Notes under the pieces: generated by a model | What the model saw: only the letters and a program-made list of their open reading frames with translations | Database searches by the model: none | What the model was told of the DNA's origin: nothing | Program-made: the position numbers and the translations under genes | Source: JAGLQA01 sp023135565 | Lineage (GTDB): Bacteria; Acidobacteriota; Aminicenantia; UBA2199 | NCBI GenBank assembly: GCA_030639305.1 | Contig: DAOWCY010000051.1 | Span: forward strand, 1-37,730 | Reading direction: 5' to 3' | Length of the DNA stretch: 37,730 nucleotides | In this document: positions 1 through 8,070 of the stretch, piece after piece | Position numbering within the stretch: the stretch's first letter is position 1 | How the letters are laid out: every line of letters begins with the position of its first letter

Positions 1-2
1 CT

Positions 3-128
3 TTTGGGCATGACAGTGATATAGTGAAAGAAATCTTCCTTCTCATGAAAGAAAGCAATTCCTTTAAGTATCAAGTCTTTGCATTGTTTTCACAACTGAA
101 AGCTGAAAGCCCCAAGTTAAAAGGTTGA
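3..128 (+). CDS. C-terminal part of an unrecognised protein (5' end outside window)
   Basis: An open frame enters from the left edge at position 3 and runs to a TGA at 126-128, giving a 41-residue tail. The tail is rich in Lys, Phe and Leu and looks like an amphipathic helix. The other two forward frames close within the first 25 bases. The REP-like inverted repeat begins only 2 nt after the stop. REP elements often sit beside their REP-associated transposase genes, so this could be the end of such a gene, but no motif confirms it. The function is unknown. Confidence 0.4.
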   Translation, partial: FGHDSDIVKEIFLLMKESNSFKYQVFALFSQLKAESPKLKG

Positions 129-129
129 C

Positions 130-192
130 GGGGTCAAGCCTTGCATTGCAACATTTGAGTTATCAAGATGTGTTAATGCAAGACTTGACCCC
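130..192. repeat. REP-like imperfect inverted repeat
   Basis: The left arm (130-153, starting GGGGTCAAG) and right arm (169-192, ending CTTGACCCC) match at 20 of 24 positions in reverse complement, around a 15-nt loop. The outer nine bases of each arm are perfect. GGGGTCAAG-type palindromes beside genes are typical of repeats mobilised by REP-associated tyrosine transposases (established knowledge). No second copy was seen in this window. Confidence 0.6.
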
Positions 193-307
193 ATTGGGTG
201 CTATAGTTAAGCTGCCCTCCTCTTCATGTGGGATTAATCCTTTCTAAAAAACTTAAAAAAATCGAAAAAAAACACCACAAACACTGAACTCTAATTTTAA
301 AGTATGC

Positions 308-313
308 GATAAT
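308..313 (+). promoter_or_regulatory. Candidate -10 box, leaderless start
   Basis: GATAAT ends 6 nt before the ATG at 320. A weak -35 (CTGAAC, 284-289) lies 18 nt upstream. There is no ribosome binding site, so any transcript would begin at or next to the ATG. Confidence 0.35.
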
Positions 314-319
314 ATATGT

Positions 320-511
320 ATGGAAGATCAGTTAAAAATTCAAGGCCGCATTTTGTATCCGCAAGACATTACAGGAATAGTCTCCCTCATAGCTGAGTAT
401 CCTACCTGGAGCAGATGGAAATTATCAAATTATTTAAGTGAAAAAGGGTATTGGGATTTTGAGGCCGGGAATTTGCGACCTTTAATTGCCTTCCTCAAAA
501 ACTTGAAATAA
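320..511 (+). pseudogene. Truncated DUF4338-like (DruA-type) N-terminal fragment
   Basis: This 63-residue ORF resembles the N-terminal module of DUF4338 proteins (the family of Druantia DruA and relatives). Such proteins have a helix with LI.E.P.WSR..LS, then a W and a GNLR..IAFLK segment. Here the match covers residues 18-61 and then meets a TAA. Full-length family members are several hundred residues. No continuation of the family was found downstream in any forward frame (512-690), so this looks like a remnant. It lies next to a REP-like repeat in a region with no intact gene. It might still be a translated small protein. The family call rests on pattern memory, not on a search. Confidence 0.45.
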
Positions 512-645
512 TCCACGCTGCACCGCGAAGGCAAGTCCGCAAGCTAAAACAGCCATAATGATGGAGAGTGTAACCGCCCCACCTACCATTCTCTACCTAA
601 CCGGGCCGGTTTTTATCCAAAACTGAATAATTACGTTTTCTCTTA

Positions 646-674
646 TTGTAATTAGGGGCAAAATCATTTATAAT
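646..674 (+). promoter_or_regulatory. Sigma70-type promoter for the histidine kinase gene
   Basis: TTGTAA (646-651), a 17-nt spacer, then TATAAT (669-674). Transcription would start near 681, leaving a short leader that contains AAAGG 6 nt before the ATG at 697. Confidence 0.6.
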
Positions 675-696
675 CATTGTTTACTAAAGGTACCAA

Positions 697-1437
697 ATGA
701 ACCCGGAAAAAAATTCAGATAAATACGCCGAAGAATTAAAAGCCTGCCGCGAAAAGCTTCGTATACTGCAAAAAAAAGAGGCCATATGCGATGTGGTACC
801 GGTTATTTTCCATAAATTAAAAAATAAATTAACCCCCATTTTGGGATATTCCCAGATATTACTCACAAAAACAGGAGATGATGCTCTCTTAAACAGGATA
901 AGAAAAATAGAACTAAACGCCGATGAACTGGCCGAACAGTTAAATGTTTTAAAAGGTTATTTCGAGGATGAAGAATGCCTTAAAGAGAAAGAAAATTTAA
1001 ACCGAATCCTTGACGCCTTAAGGCCAACTCTTGCCGCCATAGAAAAAGAACGGCAAGTCAGGATAAACGTGGACACCGCCCCCGGTATCCCCGATGATTA
1101 TTTGAGCGGCGGTCAAATCGAAATGTTGATTTTGAATATGGTGGATAACGCCCTGCCTGCCATAAAAAAAAAAAATGCCGCGGCAGGTGTTATCGACATT
1201 AAAACAGCCCTGGAAGAAGGCGGCTATCGTCTATCTATCAAAGACAACGGCATAGGTATGAAGGAAAAAGATATCCCACGCATATGGACACCTTTTTTTT
1301 CCGGTTGCCCGGGCCGGGCAGGTATCGGGCTTACCATTTGCGAAAAAATAATAACCAATCATAAAGCCGCCTTTACCGTCGCTTCGGTGGCAGGGGAATT
1401 CAGCGAATTTATAATTAGCTTTAAGATAAATCAGTAA
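697..1437 (+). CDS. Cytoplasmic sensor histidine kinase without a sensor domain
   Basis: This is a 246-residue histidine kinase core. A charged, coiled-coil-like N-terminus (about 1-30) leads into an H-box with a candidate phospho-acceptor His39 in the segment IFHKLKNKLTP. The HATPase_c part follows: N box around NMVDNALPAI (about 148-157), G1 DNGIGM, F box WTPFF and G2 GIGLTI. There is no transmembrane segment, PAS or GAF domain, so input must come through the N-terminal helix or a partner. ppdK follows 59 nt downstream and may be cotranscribed. No cognate regulator is adjacent; the nearest phosphorelay gene is the receiver-Hpt protein at 7126-7956. The start is chosen for AAAGG at 686-690 and the promoter upstream. 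Confidence 0.9.
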   Translation: MNPEKNSDKYAEELKACREKLRILQKKEAICDVVPVIFHKLKNKLTPILGYSQILLTKTGDDALLNRIRKIELNADELAEQLNVLKGYFEDEECLKEKENLNRILDALRPTLAAIEKERQVRINVDTAPGIPDDYLSGGQIEMLILNMVDNALPAIKKKNAAAGVIDIKTALEEGGYRLSIKDNGIGMKEKDIPRIWTPFFSGCPGRAGIGLTICEKIITNHKAAFTVASVAGEFSEFIISFKINQ

Positions 1438-1496
1438 CGATAAATGAAGATAAAACCCGATACATCAAAAAAACTATCTGAGGAGGAATAAAAACG

Positions 1497-4148
1497 ATGC
1501 CCATAAAATATGTCTATTTTTTTTCAAAAGATTTTACGGAAGGAAGAAAAGAGTTAAAAGAGAAGTTAGGCGGAAAAGGAGCCAACCTGGCTGAGATGAG
1601 CAGCTTAGGACTTCCCATCCCCCCCGGTTTTACGATTACCACCGAGGTCTGCGACCTTTTTCATAAAAATGATTATGTGTACCCCGAAGGCCTGGAAGAA
1701 GAAGTAGAAGAAAAGCTCGGTAGGCTGGAAAAGCTCATGGGCAGGAAATTAGGCGCTGCCGAAAACCCCCTGCTGGTTTCCGTCAGGTCTGGAGCAGCGG
1801 TTTCTATGCCCGGCATGATGGACACGGTATTAAACTTAGGTATAAACGATAAGTCTGTGCAGGGGATGGCAAAGCTCTGGGGCGAATGGTCTGCTTATGA
1901 CACTTACCGCCGTTTTATCCAGATGTTCGGCGAGGTAGTGTTGGGAATCAAGCATGAAAAGTTCGAGCACATATTAGAGCAGCGGAAGAAAAAACGAAAC
2001 ATCGAGAATGATGTGGATTTAGAAGTAGCGGATCTGAAAGAAGTGGTTTTACAATACAAGGAACTGGTAAAGAAAGAGAGGCGGGAAGGGTTTCCCCAGG
2101 ACCCCAAAGTGCAGTTGTGGAAAACCATCGAAGCCGTATTAAGGTCCTGGAACACCTATCGCGCCATCAAATACCGCGAAATGAACAACATCATAGGTTT
2201 GATGGGCACCGCGGTCAACATCCAGGCCATGGTATTCGGCAATTTAGGCGACACATCCGGTTCCGGCGTGGCTTTTTCCCGCGACGCCGCCAACGGGGAA
2301 AAGGTGTTTTACGGCGAATATTTGGTAAACGCCCAGGGCGAAGACGTCGTCGCCGGTATCAGGACGCCTAAACCGCTTTCCCGGTTGGAGGCGCAGAGCC
2401 CGGCGATTTATAAAAAATTAAACTCTTACAAAGACCTCTTAGAGCAGCATTACCGGGACATGCAGGACCTGGAATTCACCATCCAGGAAGGGAAGTTATT
2501 TATCTTGCAGACCCGGGTGGGTAAAAGGACTGCCTTTGCCGCCATCAAGGTTGCTTTAGACATGGTGGAAGAAGGGCTTATTTCTAAAGAAGAAGCAGTG
2601 ATGCGGGTTGCGCCCGATCAATTGGACCAGGTGCTGCACCCCAATATCGACCCTGATGAAAAATACGAAGTCATCGGCCGCGGTTTGCCTGCTTCTCCCG
2701 GCGCAGCCGTAGGAGAGATCGTATTTACCCCCGAAAAAGCCGAAGAACTGGCTTTAAGCGGCAGAAAAGTCATCCTGGTGCGCAAAGAGACCTCTCCTGA
2801 GGACATCGGCGGCATGGACGCAGCCGAAGGAATTTTAACCGCCACCGGCGGTCTCACCTCGCACGCCGCGGTGGTGGCCCGGGGCATGGGCAAGTGCTGT
2901 GTGTGCGGCTGCAGCGACCTAATCGTCAACCCCGGCAATACCTGTACAATCGGGGGCCAGGCGTATAAAGAAGGGGATTTTATCACCCTGAACGGCGGCG
3001 AAGGAGAAGTGATTCCCGGTAAGTTGACCTTAATCATGCCTGAAATATCCGATGATTTCGAGAAGTTCATGCATTGGGTCGATCAAGAGCGCACCATCGG
3101 CATCCGCACCAATGCCGACACCCCCAAAGACAGCGCCAATGCCAGGAAGTTCGGCGCAGAAGGTATCGGCCTGTGCCGCACCGAGCATATGTTTTTCGAC
3201 AGCGAACGGATTAACACCGTCAGGGAGATGATCCTGGCCAAGAAGAAAGAAGAGCGCAAGAAAGCCCTAAACAAATTGCTTCCCATGCAGTTGGAGGATT
3301 TTACCGGCATATTTGAAGCCATGGACGGCTTCCCGGTTACCATCAGGTTATTAGACCCGCCGCTGCACGAATTTATCCCCCGCGAAGACGAAGAGTTGCG
3401 GGAGTTAGCCGCGGATATGGGTGTCGATTTCGGCGTCTTAAAAGCCAAAGCCGTGCAACTCCGCGAGCAGAACCCCATGCTGGGGCACCGCGGCTGCCGG
3501 CTGGCCATCACCTATCCTGAGATCGCCGAAATGCAGGCGGAAGCCATCATTCGCGCCGCGCTCCGGGTAAAGCAAAAAGGCATTAAGGTTTTCCCGGAGA
3601 TCATGATCCCGCTTATCGGCACGGAGAAGGAATTCGAGTTTTTGAGAGACGTTATTATCAAGAAAGCGGAAGAAGTTTTCCGTAAAGAAGGGGATGGCGT
3701 CGAGTACATGGTGGGCACCATGATCGAGATTCCCCGGGCCTGTTTGATGGCGGATCGTGTCGCCCGTCATGCCGAGTTTTTCTCTTTCGGCACTAATGAT
3801 CTCACCCAGATGACCTTCGGGTATTCCCGGGATGACGCCGGGGTATTTTTGCCCGAGTATGTTGAGAAAGGGATACTGCCGCACAATCCGTTCCAGGTGC
3901 TCGACCAGGAAGGCGTCGGACAACTGATAAAAATCGGCATCGAGAGAGGCAGGAAAACCCGGCCTGATTTAAAGATCGGTATTTGCGGCGAGCATGGCGG
4001 CGAATCGTCCTCCGTGGAATTTTGCTGCAAGATCGGCATGAACTATGTTTCTTGTTCGCCTTACCGCGTACCTATAGCCCGGCTTGCCGCGGCCCAGGCA
4101 GCCATCAAGAACAAGAAGAACGGTAGAGGTATCGACCCGGTTTTGTAA
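1497..4148 (+). CDS. ppdK: Pyruvate, phosphate dikinase
   Basis: PPDK interconverts pyruvate + ATP + Pi and phosphoenolpyruvate + AMP + PPi in the cytoplasm, linking glycolysis and gluconeogenesis in many anaerobes. The 883 residues match the usual length of about 875-885. The N-terminal nucleotide-binding domain begins KGANLAEMSSLGLPIPPGF. The swivelling phosphohistidine domain carries GGLTSHAAVVARGMGK, with catalytic His456. The C-terminal TIM-barrel has FGTNDLTQMTFGYSRDD and ICGEHGGE with Cys830, the general acid in this family. A strong GAGGAGG Shine-Dalgarno (about 1480-1486) fixes the start. It follows the histidine kinase gene. A palindromic repeat copy lies 8 nt after the stop. The gene appears intact. 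Confidence 0.97.
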   Translation: MPIKYVYFFSKDFTEGRKELKEKLGGKGANLAEMSSLGLPIPPGFTITTEVCDLFHKNDYVYPEGLEEEVEEKLGRLEKLMGRKLGAAENPLLVSVRSGAAVSMPGMMDTVLNLGINDKSVQGMAKLWGEWSAYDTYRRFIQMFGEVVLGIKHEKFEHILEQRKKKRNIENDVDLEVADLKEVVLQYKELVKKERREGFPQDPKVQLWKTIEAVLRSWNTYRAIKYREMNNIIGLMGTAVNIQAMVFGNLGDTSGSGVAFSRDAANGEKVFYGEYLVNAQGEDVVAGIRTPKPLSRLEAQSPAIYKKLNSYKDLLEQHYRDMQDLEFTIQEGKLFILQTRVGKRTAFAAIKVALDMVEEGLISKEEAVMRVAPDQLDQVLHPNIDPDEKYEVIGRGLPASPGAAVGEIVFTPEKAEELALSGRKVILVRKETSPEDIGGMDAAEGILTATGGLTSHAAVVARGMGKCCVCGCSDLIVNPGNTCTIGGQAYKEGDFITLNGGEGEVIPGKLTLIMPEISDDFEKFMHWVDQERTIGIRTNADTPKDSANARKFGAEGIGLCRTEHMFFDSERINTVREMILAKKKEERKKALNKLLPMQLEDFTGIFEAMDGFPVTIRLLDPPLHEFIPREDEELRELAADMGVDFGVLKAKAVQLREQNPMLGHRGCRLAITYPEIAEMQAEAIIRAALRVKQKGIKVFPEIMIPLIGTEKEFEFLRDVIIKKAEEVFRKEGDGVEYMVGTMIEIPRACLMADRVARHAEFFSFGTNDLTQMTFGYSRDDAGVFLPEYVEKGILPHNPFQVLDQEGVGQLIKIGIERGRKTRPDLKIGICGEHGGESSSVEFCCKIGMNYVSCSPYRVPIARLAAAQAAIKNKKNGRGIDPVL

Positions 4149-4156
4149 GCAGCCTT

Positions 4157-4272
4157 GCCTCCGGCGGCCCTGCCGGAGGCCAAACTTTTGTAAAAGTTTG
4201 AACAAAACTTTTCATGAGCGATACGCTTTCCTGTTACTCGAAAGCCCCTTATAGGCTGGGGACGCCGTCCCC
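4157..4272. repeat. Palindromic repeat family, copy 1
   Basis: The copy opens with GCCTCCGGCGG (4157-4167). It contains two back-to-back perfect hairpins: GCCTCCGGC (4157-4165) with GCCGGAGGC (4172-4180), and CAAACTTTT (4181-4189) with AAAAGTTTG (4192-4200). A segment at about 4207-4250 recurs inverted in copy 5 (about 18315-18360). It closes near GGGGAC-gcc-GTCCCC (4258-4272). It lies between the ppdK stop and the rodA promoter and might help terminate ppdK transcription, although no T-tract follows. Confidence 0.75.
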
Positions 4273-4289
4273 CCCCTCGTGCCAAGAGG

Positions 4290-4318
4290 TTGACAAATGA
4301 ACCCCGGTAATGTATAAA
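4290..4318 (+). promoter_or_regulatory. Consensus sigma70-type promoter of rodA, predicted leaderless
   Basis: TTGACA (4290-4295), exactly 17 nt, then TATAAA (4313-4318). The -10 ends 6 nt before the ATG at 4325, which would therefore be at or next to the transcription start. The alternative ATG at 4310 lies inside this promoter and would not be transcribed. Confidence 0.8.
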
Positions 4319-4324
4319 ATCACT

Positions 4325-5413
4325 ATGAAAGAACTTTTCAATTACGATACGGCAAAGTATTTCGACAAATTTACTTTCGCCGTCCTGCTGCTGCTGTCCG
4401 CAGGGGGGGTAGTTCTTATTTACAGCGCTTCTCACAGCGCCGGTCAATCCTACGTCTTCAAACAACTGCTGTGGCTGCTCTTCTCTATCGTAGTTTTTTT
4501 TATCGTTTTCCTGGTCAAAACCGAAAAAATATTCGCTTCCTGTTTTTATATATATGCTGTGCTGGCCGGGATATTAGTGCTGCAGATCGCTGTCGGACAG
4601 ATAACCTCCGGCACGAAAAGTTGGATAAAAACCGGGTTCTTCAATATCCAGGTCTCCGAATTCATTAAGGTAGCCCTGGCCCTATGCCTGGCAAAATTGT
4701 GCGCCAGGATCACCACTATCGGCTGGAAAGCTTTTTTTAAGATATCCTTTATTATTGGTCTGCCCTTTGTTTTGATTGCCTTGCAGCCCGATTTAGGCAC
4801 TGCATTTATGCTGGTTTCCTTTTTCTTAATGATGATATTTCTAAAAGGGATCAAACCGGTTATCGTGGTTTGTATTATCATCGGCTTAGTGGGCGTCTCC
4901 TTTACCGCCTGGCAGTATGTCCTGAAACCCTACCAAAAAGACCGCATCGTCTCTTTTTTAAATCCCGAAAAATACGAAAAATCTTCCGGTTATCAAATTA
5001 TCCAATCGAAAATTGCCATCGGTTCCGGCGGGCTTTCGGGTAAAGGTTATCTCAGCGGCACCCAATCGCAGTACAAATTTTTACCTACCCGGCACACCGA
5101 CTTTATCATTTCCGTATTGGGTGAGGAGTTCGGTTTTTTGGGGATCAGTGTGCTGCTCCTCTTGTTTTTTGTTCTTTTTTACCGGCAATTTAACCTCAGC
5201 GATGTCAGGTCGGACCAGGAATTCTACTTTGTTTACCTTTTTAACGGTTTGATCCTGTTTCAATTCCTGATTAATATATCAATGTCTATCGGTTTTTTCC
5301 CGATACTGGGTATCCCGCTGCCTTTTGTTTCTTACGGGGGGTCTTCATTATTGGCTTTTTTTATAGGCGAGGCAATTGTGTTTAGAGTCAAGCTCAATAA
5401 TTTTCTGCCCTAA
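4325..5413 (+). CDS. rodA: RodA-type SEDS peptidoglycan polymerase
   Basis: RodA is an inner-membrane SEDS glycosyltransferase. It polymerises lipid II into glycan strands during elongation, with a class B penicillin-binding protein and MreBCD (known for the family). The 362-residue protein has about ten hydrophobic segments and SEDS hallmarks: LQPDLGTA, YQKDRIVSFLNPE, GYQIIQSKIAIGSGGLSGKG, LPTRHTDFIISVLGEEFGFLG and GIPLPFVSYGGSS. GTQSQYKFLPTRHTDF is nearer RodA than FtsW. An in-frame ATG at 4310 adds five residues but overlaps the -10 box, so 4325 is preferred. No mre, pbp2 or rodZ gene is adjacent, so the gene stands alone between two transcription units. Confidence 0.93.
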   Translation: MKELFNYDTAKYFDKFTFAVLLLLSAGGVVLIYSASHSAGQSYVFKQLLWLLFSIVVFFIVFLVKTEKIFASCFYIYAVLAGILVLQIAVGQITSGTKSWIKTGFFNIQVSEFIKVALALCLAKLCARITTIGWKAFFKISFIIGLPFVLIALQPDLGTAFMLVSFFLMMIFLKGIKPVIVVCIIIGLVGVSFTAWQYVLKPYQKDRIVSFLNPEKYEKSSGYQIIQSKIAIGSGGLSGKGYLSGTQSQYKFLPTRHTDFIISVLGEEFGFLGISVLLLLFFVLFYRQFNLSDVRSDQEFYFVYLFNGLILFQFLINISMSIGFFPILGIPLPFVSYGGSSLLAFFIGEAIVFRVKLNNFLP

Positions 5414-5428
5414 AGCCGGAGCGCTTCC

Positions 5429-5457
5429 TTGCAATGCGATAAGAATTACTTTATAAT
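5429..5457 (+). promoter_or_regulatory. Promoter of the cytidylyltransferase-methyltransferase gene
   Basis: TTGCAA (5429-5434), 17 nt, then TATAAT (5452-5457). Initiation near 5464 would give a leader of about 128 nt, unusually long for this window. Confidence 0.65.
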
Positions 5458-5499
5458 AAAATACTTTAAAGCCTTACTTCTTATACCTGGATAAAAGGC

Positions 5500-5566
5500 G
5501 GGCCCGGGCGAACGGCATCCGCACCCTCTGAGGGACCTGGGAAATTCAAACCTGACCAGGGTGCCC
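5500..5566 (+). promoter_or_regulatory. Structured 5' leader with mutually exclusive stems (candidate riboregulator)
   Basis: Within the leader, GCACCCT (5521-5527) can pair perfectly with AGGGTGC (5558-5564). The same bases can form other helices: CCCT (5524-5527) with AGGG (5531-5534), and CCTGG (5536-5540) with CCAGG (5556-5560). The latter excludes the long stem. A GC-rich segment (GGCGGGCCCGGGCG, from about 5498) lies just upstream. The start codon at 5592 follows an AAAAGGAAAT site. No known riboswitch class was recognised. Regulation is inferred from leader length and alternative pairing only. Confidence 0.45.
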
Positions 5567-5591
5567 CGAAAAATTAGTAAAAGGAAATATC

Positions 5592-7121
5592 ATGAAAGCA
5601 ATAATTTTAGCGGCAGGCATGGGATCACGATTAGGTTCCCTATGCCGGAACCAACCTAAATGCCTTATAGACATCGAAGATAACTCACTGCTGGAAATCC
5701 AATTGAATATTCTTCATGCCCGGGGCATAGAAGACATCACCGTTGTGCGGGGATACCGGGGAGAAAAAATAGACATCCCGGGCGTCAAATATTATGATAA
5801 CCCGGATTACGAAAACACCGGCATGCTCCACTCTTTATTTTGCGCCGGGAAAGAACTCACTACAGACACTATTGTTCTTTACTCGGATATAATCTACGAA
5901 GAACAAGTGCTGCGCCGTTTAATGGAATCTCACCACGATATTGCCGTCGGTGTATTGATAAACTGGCAAGAAGCGATCAAACAGCGCACGGAAGCAGCCT
6001 TAGAAAAACTGGAAATGGTTTGCTTCGATTCTGAAAACCGGCTGCAGGAGATCGGGAAACATCTCATCCATGGGAAACAGCTCTCCCAAAAAGAAAATTT
6101 AGATATCCAGGGCCAGTTCACCGGCATGGTAAAATTTACACTCCGGGGTGTGACTATTTTAAAAAAACATTATGACCGGCTCAAAGACGTATACAAAGGG
6201 AACCGGTTAAAAAAAGAAGACGATTTCTCCAATCTCTGGTTAACGGATATTTTCCGGGAAATGACCGACTTAGGGGCGCCGCTGCACTGCGTGGTGGTGG
6301 AGCGGGGTTGGATGGAGATAGACACCCCGGAGGATTACGAGAGAGCGTTAACCGATACCCGGTTTGTGCGCCGGTTGGTGCGTGTCAAAACCGACTGGAA
6401 TGTGCGTTCGCAGCTTTATAACCAGTTGGATTGGGTGAACCGGGACGAGCTGCTCAAAACCATGGTAGAGATGGCGGCTGTCCGGGAAAATCAAAAGGTG
6501 CTGGACGTTGGCACAGGCACGGGCAAAGTTTTAATGGCCTTGAAAGAGCACTGCCCGGAGGTGGAATATTACGGCACAGATATAAGTCAAAGCATGCTGG
6601 ACAAAATTCCCCAGGCGAATGGTTTAAGGCTTTCCTTAGGACAAATCGAAAACCTGGAGCAGTTTGAAAACGATACTTTCGACCTTGTTACAGCGCGTAT
6701 GGTTTTTCACCATTCCCTTAACCTACAAAAGGCCGTAAGTGAGATTTACCGGGTGTTGAAGCCCGGAGGGAAATTTATCTTATGTGAGGGTAATCCGCCG
6801 GACCGGCATTCTTTCTCTTTTTACGAAAACATGTTCCGTTTTAAGGAGGAAAGGCATACTTTTATGCTCGATGATCTGATTAATCTTTATGTAGAGCAGG
6901 GTTTTAAAGACATCCTATCCAGGACCGTTATCATGGAGAATATGAGTTTAAACAATTGGCTCGATAAGTCGGGTCTTCCTTTCCGCAACGTAGATATAAT
7001 AAAAAAGATGCATTATGAGTGTGATGCCCTGGTGCAAAAAGCATACAAGATGGAATTCCTGGATGATGACATTTTGATGCAGTGGAAATTTTCGCTGGTG
7101 TCCGGCGCCAAACCCGTATAA
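5592..7121 (+). CDS. Nucleotidyltransferase (PntC/LicC-like) fused to a SAM-dependent methyltransferase
   Basis: The 509-residue fusion has two complete enzymes. Residues 1 to about 250 form a sugar-phosphate-type nucleotidyltransferase: AIILAAGMGSRL (3-14), QPKCL, NPDYENTGMLHSLFCA, the metal-binding LYSDIIYE and the closing EIDTPEDYERA. The pattern resembles CTP-dependent phosphocholine or 2-aminoethylphosphonate cytidylyltransferases. Residues from about 265 to the end are a class I methyltransferase: VLDVGTGTGKVL (motif I, around 300), YYGTDIS, and VLKPGGKFILCEG (motif IV/V). Its single-gene neighbourhood (own promoter, long leader) gives no pathway. One reading is that the methyltransferase N-methylates an amino headgroup that the first domain then activates with CTP; this is inference. 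SAH made by it would be removed by AhcY, 2 kb away. It ends 4 nt before the convergent receiver-Hpt gene. Confidence 0.85.
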   Translation: MKAIILAAGMGSRLGSLCRNQPKCLIDIEDNSLLEIQLNILHARGIEDITVVRGYRGEKIDIPGVKYYDNPDYENTGMLHSLFCAGKELTTDTIVLYSDIIYEEQVLRRLMESHHDIAVGVLINWQEAIKQRTEAALEKLEMVCFDSENRLQEIGKHLIHGKQLSQKENLDIQGQFTGMVKFTLRGVTILKKHYDRLKDVYKGNRLKKEDDFSNLWLTDIFREMTDLGAPLHCVVVERGWMEIDTPEDYERALTDTRFVRRLVRVKTDWNVRSQLYNQLDWVNRDELLKTMVEMAAVRENQKVLDVGTGTGKVLMALKEHCPEVEYYGTDISQSMLDKIPQANGLRLSLGQIENLEQFENDTFDLVTARMVFHHSLNLQKAVSEIYRVLKPGGKFILCEGNPPDRHSFSFYENMFRFKEERHTFMLDDLINLYVEQGFKDILSRTVIMENMSLNNWLDKSGLPFRNVDIIKKMHYECDALVQKAYKMEFLDDDILMQWKFSLVSGAKPV

Positions 7122-7125
7122 TAAA

Positions 7126-7956
7126 TTAAATCGGATTGGCTTGTAAGATTTCCCGGAGCTGGCCGGCTAATTTTTCCAGCGAATCTCTTATTGCTTCTCC
7201 GGGTTCATTATTTCTTAATTCAGCATCGAGTTTTTTAGCTGTAGATTCGAGCTCTTTCAAACCTAAGTGGGCCGCATTACCTTTATAAGAGTGGGCGATC
7301 CTTTTTATCTCTATTCCCTGCAGTGCAGCGCCGTTCCCGGCCAAAATCGCTTTTATCAGCGATAATCTTTCCCGGGCGGTATTAAGAAATATTTGTTTTA
7401 TCTTTTGCGAAACCGAAGCGCCGATTTTGTTTGTTTCCACAGCGCTGGCGTTAATAATGTCCGCCTGCAGATATTTTTGGATCCTGGGGAAAAAGGTATC
7501 GAAATCAATGGGTTTGGAGAAATGATCATCCGCGCCTGCAGCCTGGCTTTTTTCTTTATCGCTTTTCATGGCATAGGCTGTAAGTGCTATAATCGGGCGT
7601 TTATAGCCCTGTTTTCTTAATTCGATAATTGCCCCGATACCGTCTAATTTGGGCATTTGAATATCCATCAGGATTAAATCGGGATTATGTTCAAGAGCCA
7701 GGTCTACTGCTTCTAAACCGTTATTGGCCGTTAAAATGGAATTAAGTCCCTGGCACTTAAAGTGTTCTACCAGCAGCACCTGGTTCATCAGTTCATCTTC
7801 GGCGATTAATATTTTGGGGCTCCCGGTTTTTGGAGGAGCAGCGGCCGGTGTGTCCTTTATGCTGTCTATTTTCCCGCGCAGTTTTGCGATCTCTGCTAAG
7901 AGTTCTTGCCGGGATTTTTCTTTAAATTCATCTTCCAGCGAAATATCATACTTCAT
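7126..7956 (-). CDS. Response regulator receiver-Hpt phosphorelay protein
   Basis: The 276-residue protein starts with a short charged coiled coil (1-35). A CheY-like receiver follows (about 47-165), with the acidic pair Glu53-Asp54, phospho-acceptor Asp98 (LILMDIQMP), switch Thr126 and Lys148. A C-terminal Hpt four-helix bundle has phosphorylatable His222 in IAHSYKGNAAHLGL. Such proteins relay phosphate between a kinase and a final output regulator and have no DNA-binding domain of their own. The sensor-less kinase at 697-1437 is a possible partner, though this is only proximity. AAGGAG lies about 12 nt before the ATG and a promoter is present upstream. Convergent with the gene before it; divergent from sahR. 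Confidence 0.92.
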   Translation of the reverse strand: MKYDISLEDEFKEKSRQELLAEIAKLRGKIDSIKDTPAAAPPKTGSPKILIAEDELMNQVLLVEHFKCQGLNSILTANNGLEAVDLALEHNPDLILMDIQMPKLDGIGAIIELRKQGYKRPIIALTAYAMKSDKEKSQAAGADDHFSKPIDFDTFFPRIQKYLQADIINASAVETNKIGASVSQKIKQIFLNTARERLSLIKAILAGNGAALQGIEIKRIAHSYKGNAAHLGLKELESTAKKLDAELRNNEPGEAIRDSLEKLAGQLREILQANPI

Positions 7957-8013
7957 GTTCTAAAATAGCTCCTTGGGAATTCTACACAACACTGTATCTG
8001 TACCTGGATTTTG

Positions 8014-8043
8014 ATTATAACATGGAAGTATGGTTATAAGCAA
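8014..8043 (-). promoter_or_regulatory. Promoter of the receiver-Hpt gene
   Basis: Read on the minus strand: TTGCTT (8043-8038), 18 nt, TATAAT (8019-8014). The leader of about 50 nt carries AAGGAG before the ATG at 7956. Confidence 0.6.
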
Positions 8044-8070
8044 AAAAAATAAAAAAAACCATTTCCCCTC

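Noticed and set aside
4310..4324. rodA start at 4310
   Set aside because: It lies inside the promoter between a perfect TTGACA and TATAAA at 17-nt spacing, so it would not be in the mRNA.
5500..5570. TPP or SAM riboswitch
   Set aside because: CTGAGGG and CCTGACC recall parts of known aptamers, but the order and the remaining conserved blocks are absent.
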